Of a stretch of DNA of 64,000 nucleotides, positions 27,056-36,013 are shown in pieces. Under the pieces are notes generated by a model that was not told the DNA's origin, did no database searches, and saw nothing but the letters and a program-made list of their open reading frames with translations. Within the stretch, counting starts at the first letter, position 1; the number at the start of each line of letters is the position of its first letter. Origin of the DNA: an uncultured Clostridia bacterium (GTDB lineage Bacteria; Bacillota; Clostridia; Christensenellales; Borkfalkiaceae); contig CANRKK010000007.1 in NCBI GenBank assembly GCA_947631195.1, positions 1-64,000 on the forward strand. The letters are read 5' to 3'. Both the position numbers and the translations under genes were made by a program.

Positions 27056-28000
27056 TTAGTAGTAGGTCGCTACGACCTGTTCGGGCTGCTGCGCCCTTTC
27101 AACCTTTTCTGCAATCAGAACAGGGCCTTTGGAGCGGTACACGGCGTTGTATTCATAGGCAATCTTTGCCGTCACCGTAAGCCAATCCCTCGTCTGCGCG
27201 GAAAAGCCCGCGGGCAGTTTTACGGCAAACCCGTCGTAGGCAATGTCGGCCTCGCAGCAGGTCATTATGTGGCGGCCGAGCACGACGTAGCCCTTCGGCA
27301 CCTTGGGGGAAATCGCTGCCATGCCCTTGAATTTTACGCGCTTGCCCACGTAGTCCATGGTGTTTTCGGCAATGTCGCGGTAGAACCACGCAAAATCCCT
27401 GTCCTCTATCTGTATCAGCGGGGCGTTTTTGTCGAAGGGCAAGGGGTCCTCGATGTCGTCGAATTCGGGGTCTGCGCCGGGGATATCGTAGACTATGTCG
27501 GGGCGGCGCGAAACGGCGCGCACCACTTTGTGGAACTCCGATTTGTCCATTTCGCGCTTAAAGCGGTTGAACACCACCATCTGCGTCATCTGAATCTTGT
27601 CAAAGACGAGCTGGCGCATGTTCTGGTTGTAGTTCAAAAACGTGGCGGAATCGAAGAAGGTCATCATCTGGTTTATGACCCAGCTTTCGGGCATCGCGTC
27701 AAAAAATTGCTGCAACAGCCACGTGCCGTTGTACTCCACGATCACCCGCTGCGGCCTGTGCTTTTTGGTGAGCATTTCAAGGTTTTCAAGCGTGAGTTCC
27801 GCGGCGCTCTCGAGCGTAACCACCGTCACGCGCTTTACCTTGAACATGTGCGGGTCGTACTCCTCCTCGCCCTCTTCGCACACCAAAAGCAGGGTGCGCT
27901 CTCCGTTCTCCATGCGGGGATCTTCAAGCGTCTCCTGTATAAATTTTGTCTTGCCCGACTCCAAAAAGCCTAAAAAGAGGTAGACGGAAATTTCGTCCAT
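27056..28000 (-). CDS. G3E-type GTPase with DUF1980-like C-terminus
   Basis: The 314-residue protein begins with a P-loop GFLESGKT (about 10-17) of the CobW/UreG (G3E) class, but lacks the CxCC metal motif of its neighbour. The C-terminal third contains RHIMTCCEADIAYDGFAVK, which resembles the conserved end of the YcgQ (DUF1980/TIGR03943) family that normally partners a membrane permease. It follows the other GTPase by 34 bp. A role in metal handling or delivery is inferred. Confidence 0.72.
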   Translation of the reverse strand: MDEISVYLFLGFLESGKTKFIQETLEDPRMENGERTLLLVCEEGEEEYDPHMFKVKRVTVVTLESAAELTLENLEMLTKKHRPQRVIVEYNGTWLLQQFFDAMPESWVINQMMTFFDSATFLNYNQNMRQLVFDKIQMTQMVVFNRFKREMDKSEFHKVVRAVSRRPDIVYDIPGADPEFDDIEDPLPFDKNAPLIQIEDRDFAWFYRDIAENTMDYVGKRVKFKGMAAISPKVPKGYVVLGRHIMTCCEADIAYDGFAVKLPAGFSAQTRDWLTVTAKIAYEYNAVYRSKGPVLIAEKVERAQQPEQVVATYY

Positions 28001-28034
28001 AATTTTTCCTTATTGCAGATATGTGTTGAGTTTT

Positions 28035-29159
28035 TTAAACGCCGAACAGCTCTTTGAGCTCTTCTTCGTCTATTTTTGAGCCTATCACGCACAGCCTGCC
28101 CGTGTATGCGGCAGCGCCCTCGCGGATATCTATTTCACCGGGCACGTAGTCGAAGTGCAGCCACTTGCCGCCCTCGCCCGCAACTATGCCCTTTGCGCGG
28201 AGAATCGTGCCGAAGCGCACCGCCTCGGACAGCTGCGCCAGCATGCCGCCGAGTTCGTCGCGGCCGTAAGCCCTGCCCGTCTCCGCGCCCCAGCTTGTAA
28301 ATACTTCGTCGGCATGGTGGTGATGGTGGTGTTCGTGTTCGTCGTCATCATCGTCATGATGGTGGTGGCAGCAGTGGTCATGGTCGTGCTCGTCTTCGTC
28401 ATCGTCATCGTGATGGTGGTGGCAGCAGTGGCCATGTTCGTGCTCGTCTTCGTCATCGTCGTCGTGGTGGTGGCAGCAGTGGTCATGGTCGTGCTCGTCC
28501 CCGTCATCGTCGTCGTGGTGGTGGTGAACGTCCTCCATAAGTTCGTTAAGTTCGCTTTCAAGGGTGTCGGCGTGCTCCATTGCGGAGAGGATATCCTTGC
28601 CGTCCAGCTCCTGCCAGGGGGTGGTGACGATGGTTGCCGAGGGGTTGTGCGCGCGGACGAGCTCCACCGCCTTTGCAAGTTTTTCGGGGGAGGCGACGTC
28701 GGCGTGCGAAAAGATTATGCAGGCGGCGGTCTCTATCTGGTCGTTAAAGAATTCACCGAAGTTTTTCATATACATCTTGCACTTTCCCGCGTCCACTACG
28801 GTGGAGAAAGTGTTGATTTTTGCGTCGGTCAGCCCCGCTTCGGCAACGGCGCGGATAATGTCGGACAGCTTGCCCACGCCCGACGGCTCTATCAGAATCC
28901 TGTCGGGGTTATATTCCTGCTGCACTTTTTTAAGCGCCTTGGCAAAGTCGCCAACGAGCGAACAGCAGATGCAGCCCGAGTTGAGTTCGTTTATTTTTAT
29001 GCCCGCCTCGGCCAAAAAGCCGCCGTCTATGCCTATCTCGCCGAATTCGTTTTCAATCAGCACCAACTTTTCGCCCGCGTATGCTTCGCCGATAAGTTTT
29101 TTGATGAGCGTGGTCTTGCCTGCGCCCAAAAAACCCGAAAAAATATCAATCTTAGTCAT
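28035..29159 (-). CDS. CobW-type G3E GTPase with His/Asp-rich metal loop
   Basis: The 374-residue protein has P-loop GFLGAGKT (about 9-16), the GCICC metal-binding motif (about 62-66) and, in the middle (about 212-288), four imperfect repeats of the form HHHHDDDD...DEHDHDHCC. A CobW C-terminal domain follows. Such proteins are GTP-driven metallochaperones, with zinc or cobalt as the usual cargo; the histidine loop would store or sense the metal. The array is encoded by near-perfect DNA repeats (28313-28530), so it may vary in length between strains. Confidence 0.88.
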   Translation of the reverse strand: MTKIDIFSGFLGAGKTTLIKKLIGEAYAGEKLVLIENEFGEIGIDGGFLAEAGIKINELNSGCICCSLVGDFAKALKKVQQEYNPDRILIEPSGVGKLSDIIRAVAEAGLTDAKINTFSTVVDAGKCKMYMKNFGEFFNDQIETAACIIFSHADVASPEKLAKAVELVRAHNPSATIVTTPWQELDGKDILSAMEHADTLESELNELMEDVHHHHDDDDGDEHDHDHCCHHHDDDDEDEHEHGHCCHHHHDDDDEDEHDHDHCCHHHHDDDDDEHEHHHHHHADEVFTSWGAETGRAYGRDELGGMLAQLSEAVRFGTILRAKGIVAGEGGKWLHFDYVPGEIDIREGAAAYTGRLCVIGSKIDEEELKELFGV

Positions 29160-29232
29160 TGTTTACCTCTATGGTTACAAAATTTTTTCAACAGTTATTT
29201 TATACCCTTTTTTTTGCATAGTCAACCAAAGA

Positions 29233-29255
29233 GTCCCGCGAAATTTCCGCGGGAC
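29233..29255. terminator. Weak hairpin between CobW gene start and DUF2188 gene stop
   Basis: GTCCCGCG/CGCGGGAC with a CTCTTTGG tail on the minus strand. The U tract is poor, so this is a tentative call. Confidence 0.4.
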
Positions 29256-29282
29256 CGTGATTTTGATATAGGGTTTTAAAAC

Positions 29283-29999
29283 TCAATAGGTGAGCTTTCT
29301 GAAAGATCCGTCCTTTTTGTGGATCATTATGTTTGCATCCTGGTTTTCGGCGAGGGGTTTGCAGTACTCTATCGCCTCGGCCTGCGTGTTGAACAGCTTT
29401 ATCGCCTTTTCCGCGCCGGCGGCCTTTACCTGCCACATTCCGTCCGATTTTCTCAAGGATATATGATAGGTCTTGGTTGCGGGTTTAGCCGCAGTTTGCT
29501 CCTGCTTTGCGGGAGCGGGCTGTGCCGCGGGTTGTTCCTTCTTTGCGGGTGCGGGCTGTGCCGCGGGCTGCTCCTTCTTCGCGGGAGCGGGTTTAGCCGC
29601 GGGCTGCTCCTTCTTCGCGGGGGCAGGTTTTGCCGCGGGCTGCTCCTTCTTCGCGGGTTCCTTGGTATCTTTCACGTTTTCCTCCTTTTGGGCGCCGTCT
29701 TGCGCGGCGTCCGCCTGTTTTTCGTCTGCGGTTACGGGTTCCGTCTCAACCGTTCCGTCGGTTGCGCCCTCTTCCGCGGGGGATTCGGCGGGTTGTTCGG
29801 GCAACGCGTCCTCGGTCACGGGAGCCGTATCGGGTTGATCGACTTTTGCGGTTTCGTCCTCCGCGGGAGCGCTCTTTTTGCTTCCCTTTTTGCGGACCGC
29901 GCAAATTATGATAATCGTAACGATAATGACGGCAACCGCAATGATTGCCACCCATATCCAGTTGTATAGTCCTGCTGTTTGGTTTGTAAACCAGCCCAT
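29283..29999 (-). CDS. Membrane-anchored DUF2188-like protein with PAKKEQPAA repeats
   Basis: The 238-residue protein has one N-terminal transmembrane helix (about 14-36), an acidic Ala/Glu/Pro linker, then five 12-residue repeats (KPAPAKKEQPAA type, about 118-175), and a C-terminal domain (about 177-238) with VKAAGAEKAIKLFNTQAEAIEYCK and IMIHKKDGSFRKLTY, which fits DUF2188. The repeats look like a spacer that holds the domain away from the membrane. RBS GGAGG. Function unknown. Confidence 0.8.
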   Translation of the reverse strand: MGWFTNQTAGLYNWIWVAIIAVAVIIVTIIIICAVRKKGSKKSAPAEDETAKVDQPDTAPVTEDALPEQPAESPAEEGATDGTVETEPVTADEKQADAAQDGAQKEENVKDTKEPAKKEQPAAKPAPAKKEQPAAKPAPAKKEQPAAQPAPAKKEQPAAQPAPAKQEQTAAKPATKTYHISLRKSDGMWQVKAAGAEKAIKLFNTQAEAIEYCKPLAENQDANIMIHKKDGSFRKLTY

Positions 30000-30032
30000 C
30001 TACGTTTCCTCCAACCTTAGTTATTTTAGATT

Positions 30033-30061
30033 ATTATACAATCTTTTTTATATAAAATCAA
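30033..30061 (-). promoter_or_regulatory. Promoter of the DUF2188-like gene
   Basis: TTGATT (30061-30056), 17-bp spacer, TATAAT (30038-30033) on the minus strand. Confidence 0.72.
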
Positions 30062-30090
30062 TAGCCTGCGGCCTTTTTTTAAAAAACTTT

Positions 30091-30288
30091 TTATTTGCAG
30101 CCGCCGCAGCCCTCGCAGTGCCCCGAACACTTTTTCGCGGGCTTCCCCGTAGCGGTGTACACGGCGCCGCACCACACCCTTCCGGCGGGTCTGCCGCAGT
30201 CGGGACAGCGCACTTCGTCCTTAAAACTTTTTACAAGCTCGTCAAAAACTTTGTTGCAAAACTCGCAACGGTACTGCAAAACGGGCAT
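30091..30288 (-). CDS. FmdB-type zinc ribbon protein
   Basis: The 65-residue protein begins MPVLQYRCEFCNKVFDELV and has a second CxxC pair (CPDC), the FmdB zinc-ribbon pattern, followed by a Cys-rich tail (CSGHCEGCGGC). The start at 30288 is fixed by GGAGGAG upstream; the longer reading frame adds an unrelated segment. Members of this family are small putative regulatory or metal-binding proteins. Confidence 0.82.
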   Translation of the reverse strand: MPVLQYRCEFCNKVFDELVKSFKDEVRCPDCGRPAGRVWCGAVYTATGKPAKKCSGHCEGCGGCK

Positions 30289-30427
30289 AACTCTCCTCCC
30301 GCCGCCAAAAATGGGGGCGCATAAAAATTTGCACAGTCGCGCGCCGTGCAAATCAAAAACTTTTCTTCTGTACGGATCGGTATAAATTATATAATACCAC
30401 GCCCCGTTTTGCAAGTTTTTTATATGT

Positions 30428-31879
30428 TTATATCAGAATTTTGCCCTCGATAAAGGAGGAGAACAGCCCCTCCAAATCCTTGCCGCAGGAGGTAAAGGCG
30501 GCTATCAGCCCCTCGTACGGCGCAATCTTGCCCGAATATTTGTCGAAATAATTTTTAAGGCAGCCCGTAAACTCCTCGTCGCTTAAAGATTTCCTCAAAA
30601 AGTCAAACATTATAAGCGCCTTGTTGTAGGCTATGTTGGCGTATTCGAATTCCCCCGAATACTCCCCCAAACTGCGGTTCATGGTGGTGTTTACGCTGCC
30701 GTTGAGCTGGCTGTACACCGAAAAGAACGCCCTGTACGCCCGCGTCGCCCCGTCCACTATCGCCGCGCGGGTGTAGCCGTAGTCGGGGTTGTTTTCAAAA
30801 AACATCAGAGTGGAATACTCCGCAAGCCCCTCGTCCTGCCAGCCGCAGTCAAGCTGGTTGCTGCCCACCATGCCCCACCACCATTGGTGCGCCGTCTCGT
30901 GCGCCACGGTGTAGACGGTGTCCTGCGCCTGCTGCCCCGACGCTATCATGGACAGCGCGGGATATTCCATTCCGCCGTAGCAAAAGCCCGTCTCCACCAC
31001 GGAATATGTGGGATATATGTATTTTCCGAAGGTCTCGCCGAAGTATTCAAGGCTCTCCGCCGCCGCCTTCAGCCCCGACCCGTCGCTCTCGCCCAAGCTG
31101 TAGTACTTAATCTCCACGCCGTTTTCCACCCTGCTGTCCACGGTGAAATCTTCCGAAAGGACTATGGCGAAATCGCGGGCGTTTGTAAGGGAGTACTGCG
31201 CCTTGCGCCTGCCGTCCGCCGCGCTTGCGCTCTCCTCCCTGCCGCTCGCCGCGACGACGAAACTTTCGGGCGCGTCAAAGGTCACCTTGTAGTCGGCGCA
31301 CTCCGAAACGAATGGGTCGCCGCAGGGATAATAGGGGCACTCCAAAAACCCGCCCGAAGTATAGGCGCAGAGTTGCGGATAAAAGTTCCCGAGGTTTACC
31401 GCGCCCTGCGCTACGCCCGTGCGGTGGTTGATTTTTGCCAGCGCCAACGTGTAGTCTATGGCTATCTGCACGCTCTGCCCGGGATACACCGTCTCCAAAA
31501 GTACGACCGTCAGAATGTTTTCGTCCTCGCCGTCCACACTCCAGCCCGAACAGTTTTCAACGGCCGAAACGGTCAAAGAGCCGTAGCTCTCCCCCGCATA
31601 ATAGGCCCTCTGCTTTATGCTGTCCGACACGGGCTTTATCTTTGCGCCCTCGCGGAAAGCGTTGCCGTACAGATTGAATTTCAGCTGAGTAAACTCGTTG
31701 TCGTAGCAATTATAAAAGGTAAACAGCTCCCTGCCCGTAAGCTCGCGCGTTTCGGCGTCGTATGCGGCGGTTATGTCGTATTCCGAACGCTGCGCCGTCT
31801 CCTTTTTGGCGCAAGAACACACAAAAACCGCGGCAAAGGCAGTAATTATCACGGTAGCCAAACAGATTAATTTTTTCAC
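30428..31879 (-). CDS. M1-family metallopeptidase lipoprotein
   Basis: The 483-residue protein has a signal peptide with a lipobox-like VCSC (Cys23) and a gluzincin zinc site HETAHQWW (HExxH) with the third ligand in the downstream DEGLAEYS. An M1-type N-terminal beta domain precedes it (LKFNLYGNAF, GRTGVAQ-like segments), but the usual GxMEN exopeptidase motif is changed to GGMEYPAL. It probably trims peptides outside the membrane. The GTG at 31879 is chosen because GAGAGG lies six bases upstream and the signal peptide then starts correctly. Confidence 0.85.
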   Translation of the reverse strand: MKKLICLATVIITAFAAVFVCSCAKKETAQRSEYDITAAYDAETRELTGRELFTFYNCYDNEFTQLKFNLYGNAFREGAKIKPVSDSIKQRAYYAGESYGSLTVSAVENCSGWSVDGEDENILTVVLLETVYPGQSVQIAIDYTLALAKINHRTGVAQGAVNLGNFYPQLCAYTSGGFLECPYYPCGDPFVSECADYKVTFDAPESFVVAASGREESASAADGRRKAQYSLTNARDFAIVLSEDFTVDSRVENGVEIKYYSLGESDGSGLKAAAESLEYFGETFGKYIYPTYSVVETGFCYGGMEYPALSMIASGQQAQDTVYTVAHETAHQWWWGMVGSNQLDCGWQDEGLAEYSTLMFFENNPDYGYTRAAIVDGATRAYRAFFSVYSQLNGSVNTTMNRSLGEYSGEFEYANIAYNKALIMFDFLRKSLSDEEFTGCLKNYFDKYSGKIAPYEGLIAAFTSCGKDLEGLFSSFIEGKILI

Positions 31880-31934
31880 CCTACACCTCTCAACTGTGAT
31901 ATTGTATGCCGCAAAAACCGCCGCTAAAACTTTT

Positions 31935-31964
31935 TTAACATATTTTGCGCGCAAAAAATACAAT
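31935..31964 (+). promoter_or_regulatory. Promoter of the nitrilase-like gene, possibly leaderless
   Basis: TTAACA (31935-31940), 18-bp spacer, TACAAT (31959-31964). The ATG is at 31972, seven bases after the -10 box. Confidence 0.6.
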
Positions 31965-31971
31965 GTAAGGT

Positions 31972-32631
31972 ATGGTGTTCGGTGTGGTTTGCAACGGGGA
32001 ATTGGATAACTTCAGTCTGCCCGATTGCGATTTGGCGGTGTTCGGGTTCGGCGGGCTGGGCGAGGTGGACTTCGAAAGGGAACTTTCGGGCGAGAGCGAA
32101 AAGTTCGAAAACGCGGCGCGCCTTTCGCAAAAATACAACTGCGGCATCGTGTGCGGCTGCAAAACCGTGAGCCGCGGGCTTGTGAGAAAGTCCGTGGCCG
32201 TGGCCGACCGCGGCAAACTCCTCGGCATATCGGACATGAACCACGTTTTGGACGGCGAACAATTCAAAAGCGGCGTAGGGCTGGGCTTCTATAAGGTGAA
32301 CGGCTGCAAGATAGGCCTGTGCATAGAAAACGACCTGCTGTTCCCCGGCACGTTCGAGGCGCTGTCCCTCTGCGGCTGCAACGCCGTCGTGGCGATTTTG
32401 GAGGACATCCGCGACAATATCCCCCCGCTCTTGATCCGCGCCTATTCCTATCTGTACGGGGTGCCCGTGGTCATGTGCGCCGGCAAAACCGCTTACTTTG
32501 CCGACGTCTCGGGCGCGGTCGCCTCCTCCGTGCAGGACGTCAGCCTGTTTGAAATTACCGGACGGAACCGCTACCACATAGTCACCACCCGCACCCGCGG
32601 CATCTCCACCGAAGAAAAACCCGACTATTAA
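31972..32631 (+). CDS. Nitrilase-superfamily-like protein
   Basis: The 219-residue protein contains IGLCIENDLLFPGTFEALSL, which aligns by pattern with the GxxICYDxRFPE catalytic-cysteine segment of carbon-nitrogen hydrolases, and an E-x-x-F-E element near residue 30 that may match the catalytic glutamate. The catalytic lysine segment is not clear (GKLLGISDMNHVL is the nearest). It is shorter than the usual 260-300 residues, so it is a divergent or degenerate member. Substrate unknown. Confidence 0.6.
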   Translation: MVFGVVCNGELDNFSLPDCDLAVFGFGGLGEVDFERELSGESEKFENAARLSQKYNCGIVCGCKTVSRGLVRKSVAVADRGKLLGISDMNHVLDGEQFKSGVGLGFYKVNGCKIGLCIENDLLFPGTFEALSLCGCNAVVAILEDIRDNIPPLLIRAYSYLYGVPVVMCAGKTAYFADVSGAVASSVQDVSLFEITGRNRYHIVTTRTRGISTEEKPDY

Positions 32632-32639
32632 CAAGCGGC

Positions 32640-32870
32640 GGCGTGTCGCCGCAGCCGGGTTTCTTTATTGCGTTATTGCTTGATTGAGGCTTGCCGCAGT
32701 TCAAACGGCGGCGTATCGCCGCAAGCGTTCCGCTTGACCTTAGTATCTTTATTGCGTTATTGCTTGATTGGGGGTTGCCGCAGTTCAAACGGAGTGCCTC
32801 CGCTGTCTGGTATCTTTATTGCATAACCGCTTGATTGGGGTTTGCCGCAAGTCAAACAATTTTTTTAAGA
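32640..32870 (+). repeat. R8-type array, second site
   Basis: Three units marked by CTTTATTGC at 32663, 32747 and 32814 (spacing 84 and 67 bp), with GCTTGATTG and TTGCCGCA(A/G)TTCAAAC pieces. It is homologous to the 69-bp array after ypeB and follows a gene end in the same way. Confidence 0.7.
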
Positions 32871-32878
32871 TTTTAATG

Positions 32879-33140
32879 GGCGAACCGAGCGTTGCGGCCT
32901 CAACTTTCGGTATCCATTCATTCCGCTGAGCGCTACAATGCCGTTTCATCAGGGTTCACAAAAAAGCAGACATTCGACGATGTCTGCTTTTTTCGTGAGT
33001 TCTGGCGGCCAGCCGCCTTTGCGCCATAATTAAGGGCGCACCATAATATAATGGCGCAAATTCCCACCGCTCAGGCGCAAGTATGCGCAAATTGGGTCTT
33101 GCTGCGCAGGGAAACCCTGCTTGCAACATACATATTTAAA
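32879..33140 (-). repeat. R4 plus R1 five-hairpin element, copy d
   Basis: R4 (32879-32951) and R1 (32954-33140) read on the minus strand. H5 has inner stem AGCAGACAT/ATGTCTGCT, H4 GGCGG/CCGCC, H3 TTTGCGCCAT/ATGGCGCAAA (33018-33060), H1 inner stem CAGGG/CCCTG. Confidence 0.87.
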
Positions 33141-33164
33141 ATAATTGCAAAGCACATTACTTCG

Positions 33165-34012
33165 TGTCATTTCGAGGGCGGAGCCCGAGATAATCCCCCC
33201 GTGGGCGGGTCGTGGTAGGATAGAAGGGCAACACAAACAACCGTGCCCTCTTCCGTCGCCGACGGGGGAGGGTGTTACGAAGTGACGGGTGGGAGCATCG
33301 GTTGCCTTTTTACGTCACTCCCATCACCCGCTGCGCAGCCAGCTTTCTCACACGGCGCAAGGAATAACGCCGTGTTCGGGCACCGTGCGCGCCTTGCACT
33401 ATGCGCTCACTCATCTCGCTCGGCACGCACAGCGCACTGTGCTGTGCTATGAAATGCCGCGCTCATCCTTACTAAAGGGAGCCAAGGGGGAAAGCGGTGT
33501 TATCCTGCCCCGAGCAACCCACGGGGGGATTCTCTCACTCAATCGCCCACTGCGTGGGTCTCATATCGTTCGAAATGACACGGAGTAAGTTGCATTGACA
33601 TTATTTTAAAGGTCGCTGCGCGACAGATTCTTCGTCGGGCTGCGCCCTCCTCAGAATGACAGGAGGAGGGTGTTGCAAGTTCGCACAAAATGACAAGCCT
33701 TCTTGCGTTGCAATTATTTAAAATGCGGGCGCGCCGTTCGGCGCGCCCGCTAATTATTAAATTATAAAACTGCCTTTACGAAGTCCTGCGGCGGTAGAAG
33801 CGAGTTATGCACGCCGCCCGGGGATTTCAAGCGGTTAGAAGCAAGCAGCGCATACGAAATCCTGCGGCGGGTAGAAGCGAGCAGAGCAAGGAAAGCGAGC
33901 ACCGACGACAGGAGTGTACATAGACGTACACGTCGTACCGAAGGCGTTAGCCTTACTTAGGCGGCGCGGAGCTTGACACCGCTATGCGACGCTTATACAC
34001 GCCGCCCGGGAG
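33165..34012. repeat. Repeat island: R5, R2, R6, hairpin, R3
   Basis: R5 at 33165-33300, R2 at 33340-33487 (variant stem), R6 (ATTCTTCGTCGG...CAGAATGACA) at 33607-33665, a perfect GCGGGCGCGCC/GGCGCGCCCGC hairpin at 33725-33750, and a long R3 with internal duplication at 33771-34012 that ends at the parB stop. No gene is supported here. Confidence 0.7.
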
Positions 34013-34927
34013 CTACTGCTTTTCGATAATGTCAAGTATCTCCGATATCCTATCCAAATCGTCCCGCGAATAGTAGTCTATGTAGATGCGCCCCTTTGCG
34101 TCGGTGCCTATCAGGCTGACCTTGGTGCGGAACGCAAATCTCATGCGCTCTACCAGCCGCTTGAGTTCGACCGAGGCGAGCGCACGCTTTTTCTTTTTGC
34201 GCTCCTCCAAAACTTCGGGCGGGATATTGTAGGCGCGCACCCGCTTTTCGAGCTCGCGCACGGAGTACTGGTTTTTGATTGTGTCCTGCGCAAACTCTAT
34301 CTGGTCGTCGGCGGGCAGCGGTACTATTGTCCTTGCGTGGCCTGCCGAAAGCCGCCCCTCCGCCACCATCATCATGACTTCGGGCGTGAGGTTTAGTAGC
34401 CTGAGCGTGTTGGCGACCGCGGGGCGGGACTTGCCTATCCTTTCGGCCAGCTCGTCCTGCGTCAGCTTGTAGTCCACCATCAGCTGCTTCATCGCCGTCG
34501 CCGCCTCTATGGGGTTCAAGTCCTCGCGCTGCAGGTTTTCAATCAGGGAAATTTCCTTTATCTCCCTGTCGGAATACTTCCTTATTACTACGGGAATGGT
34601 GGTTTTGTTTGCGAGTTTGCAGGCACGGAACCTGCGCTCGCCCGCAATCACCATGTAGGTGCCGTCGCCGTTGTCGTTCACGACGATGGGCATGATGACG
34701 CCGTGCTTTTTTATAGAGTCGGCAAGTTCTTTCAGCGATTGCTCGTCAAAGTTTTTGCGCGGCTGGTTGGGGTTTGCAAAGATCTTTGTAAGCTCCATCT
34801 CCTCCGCGTTTTTTCTCTCCTCCTCGGTAAAATCAAAGGCGCTCTTGTGGTTTTTAAACGCCTCCTCGTAGGCCGCCCCCGTCTCCTGCATCAAATCGTC
34901 CAAACTTTTTCCCAATCCTCTTGCCAT
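34013..34927 (-). CDS. parB: Chromosome-partitioning protein ParB (Spo0J)
   Basis: The 304-residue protein has the ParB N-terminal CTP-binding fold with GERRFRA (about 92-98) and IENLQREDLNP, a central HTH (LTQDELAERIGKSRPAVANTLRLL) and a C-terminal dimerisation domain. It binds parS sites near the origin and acts with ParA in origin segregation. The RBS AGAGGTG is good. It is separated from parA by an unknown gene, which is not the usual direct parA-parB arrangement. Confidence 0.96.
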   Translation of the reverse strand: MARGLGKSLDDLMQETGAAYEEAFKNHKSAFDFTEEERKNAEEMELTKIFANPNQPRKNFDEQSLKELADSIKKHGVIMPIVVNDNGDGTYMVIAGERRFRACKLANKTTIPVVIRKYSDREIKEISLIENLQREDLNPIEAATAMKQLMVDYKLTQDELAERIGKSRPAVANTLRLLNLTPEVMMMVAEGRLSAGHARTIVPLPADDQIEFAQDTIKNQYSVRELEKRVRAYNIPPEVLEERKKKKRALASVELKRLVERMRFAFRTKVSLIGTDAKGRIYIDYYSRDDLDRISEILDIIEKQ

Positions 34928-34999
34928 ATGTCACCTCTGTCGTAATTTCTTGTGCGCGGCCTTAAAAACTGCCCGCGCTTTTATATTTTTTATTGTTTT

Positions 35000-36013
35000 T
35001 TAGCTGAGATCCGTGTGATATCTCTCGTGCGTGCACGAAGAAAAGATACATTTGCCCTCTTTGTAAAAGGCCAAATCCTCCAAAATTCCCATGTCGTAGT
35101 CGTCTTTCAGAGCTTTCAGCCAGCCTATGCTGCCGCCATTCAGACTGAAATACATCGTCTTTGCAAGCCGCCCCGAAGCGGTGCAGTGCCACACAAAGCC
35201 CACTTCCGTCCGCCTGTGCGCGCCCTTGAGCGGGGCGTAGCACTCAAGCCCGAGTTCGTAGTCGTCGGGACGGATTTTGATGTTTTGCCTCATTTTGCCG
35301 AGGCAGAAAAGGCACGTTCCCTCAAAATCCACGGCCTCATACATGTGCCACAGCTCTTTAAATTTTGAATATTTGGCGTTGCCCTTCGCGAATTCGTCTC
35401 CGAAAAAGACGCTTCCGCCGTTTGCCTCCATAAACTCCGCGCGGCCGGCGGCGTACTTTGAATACTCCTCCTTTACCTCCGCGTACAGTCTTTCAAAGGG
35501 CGGCAATTGCCTCTTTTGTCCCTCCGTAAGCCTGCCGTAGGCGGCAAGGGCCGTCTTTTTAGTATATTCGGAAAGTTTAGCCGCGGCAGCGGCTGCCTCC
35601 CGCTCCCCCACCCTGTAAATTCCGTAGGGGTGCTCCCCGTCGTACTCGTTAAAGGGAGCCGTGAGGGAAAATTCGTCGGCCGACGGCAGATATTTTTCAA
35701 GCAGCTCCGCCATGCCTATCGTTTTAAACTTCTTGTCGGCGAGGTATTCTTCAAGGCTCGCAAAGCCGCCCGCCGAAACTATTTTAACATCTCCGTTCTT
35801 GCGGACAAGTTTCAAAAGCTCCTTAAAGTCCGCGCAACCGTATTCCTTGCCGCAGGAGACGGCCCTGTAGCCCGAAATCTTTTCTTCGAACACGCTGCCG
35901 TCAAAATCCACGGTTATCTGCGGCTCGATTTTGTAAACCTTGCCGTCCGCCTCAACGACCGTATCCGCGCGGTCCTCCTCCAAAAGGGTGAAAAGCAAAC
36001 TTTCGTCCGTCAT
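35000..36013 (-). CDS. Protein of unknown function between parA and parB
   Basis: The 337-residue protein is soluble and mixed alpha/beta with no signal peptide or membrane segment. It has scattered cysteines (SCGKEYGC near residue 53; GTCLFCLGKM and later ECYAPL, WHCTASG) and ends in CTHERYHTDLS. I do not recognise a family. Its ATG overlaps the parA stop (ATGA), so it is translated with ParA and precedes parB by 72 bp. Position suggests a link to chromosome partitioning, without sequence proof. Confidence 0.75.
   Translation of the reverse strand: MTDESLLFTLLEEDRADTVVEADGKVYKIEPQITVDFDGSVFEEKISGYRAVSCGKEYGCADFKELLKLVRKNGDVKIVSAGGFASLEEYLADKKFKTIGMAELLEKYLPSADEFSLTAPFNEYDGEHPYGIYRVGEREAAAAAAKLSEYTKKTALAAYGRLTEGQKRQLPPFERLYAEVKEEYSKYAAGRAEFMEANGGSVFFGDEFAKGNAKYSKFKELWHMYEAVDFEGTCLFCLGKMRQNIKIRPDDYELGLECYAPLKGAHRRTEVGFVWHCTASGRLAKTMYFSLNGGSIGWLKALKDDYDMGILEDLAFYKEGKCIFSSCTHERYHTDLS

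Noticed and set aside
27056-29159. Zur-type operator ahead of the GTPase genes
   Set aside because: No TAATNATTA-like palindrome was found in 29160-29282, so zinc-responsive control cannot be claimed.
28155-29279. A long hydrophobic plus-strand frame across the CobW gene
   Set aside because: The Val/Met-rich tract that looks like membrane helices is only the antisense of the CAT/GAT (His/Asp) repeat.
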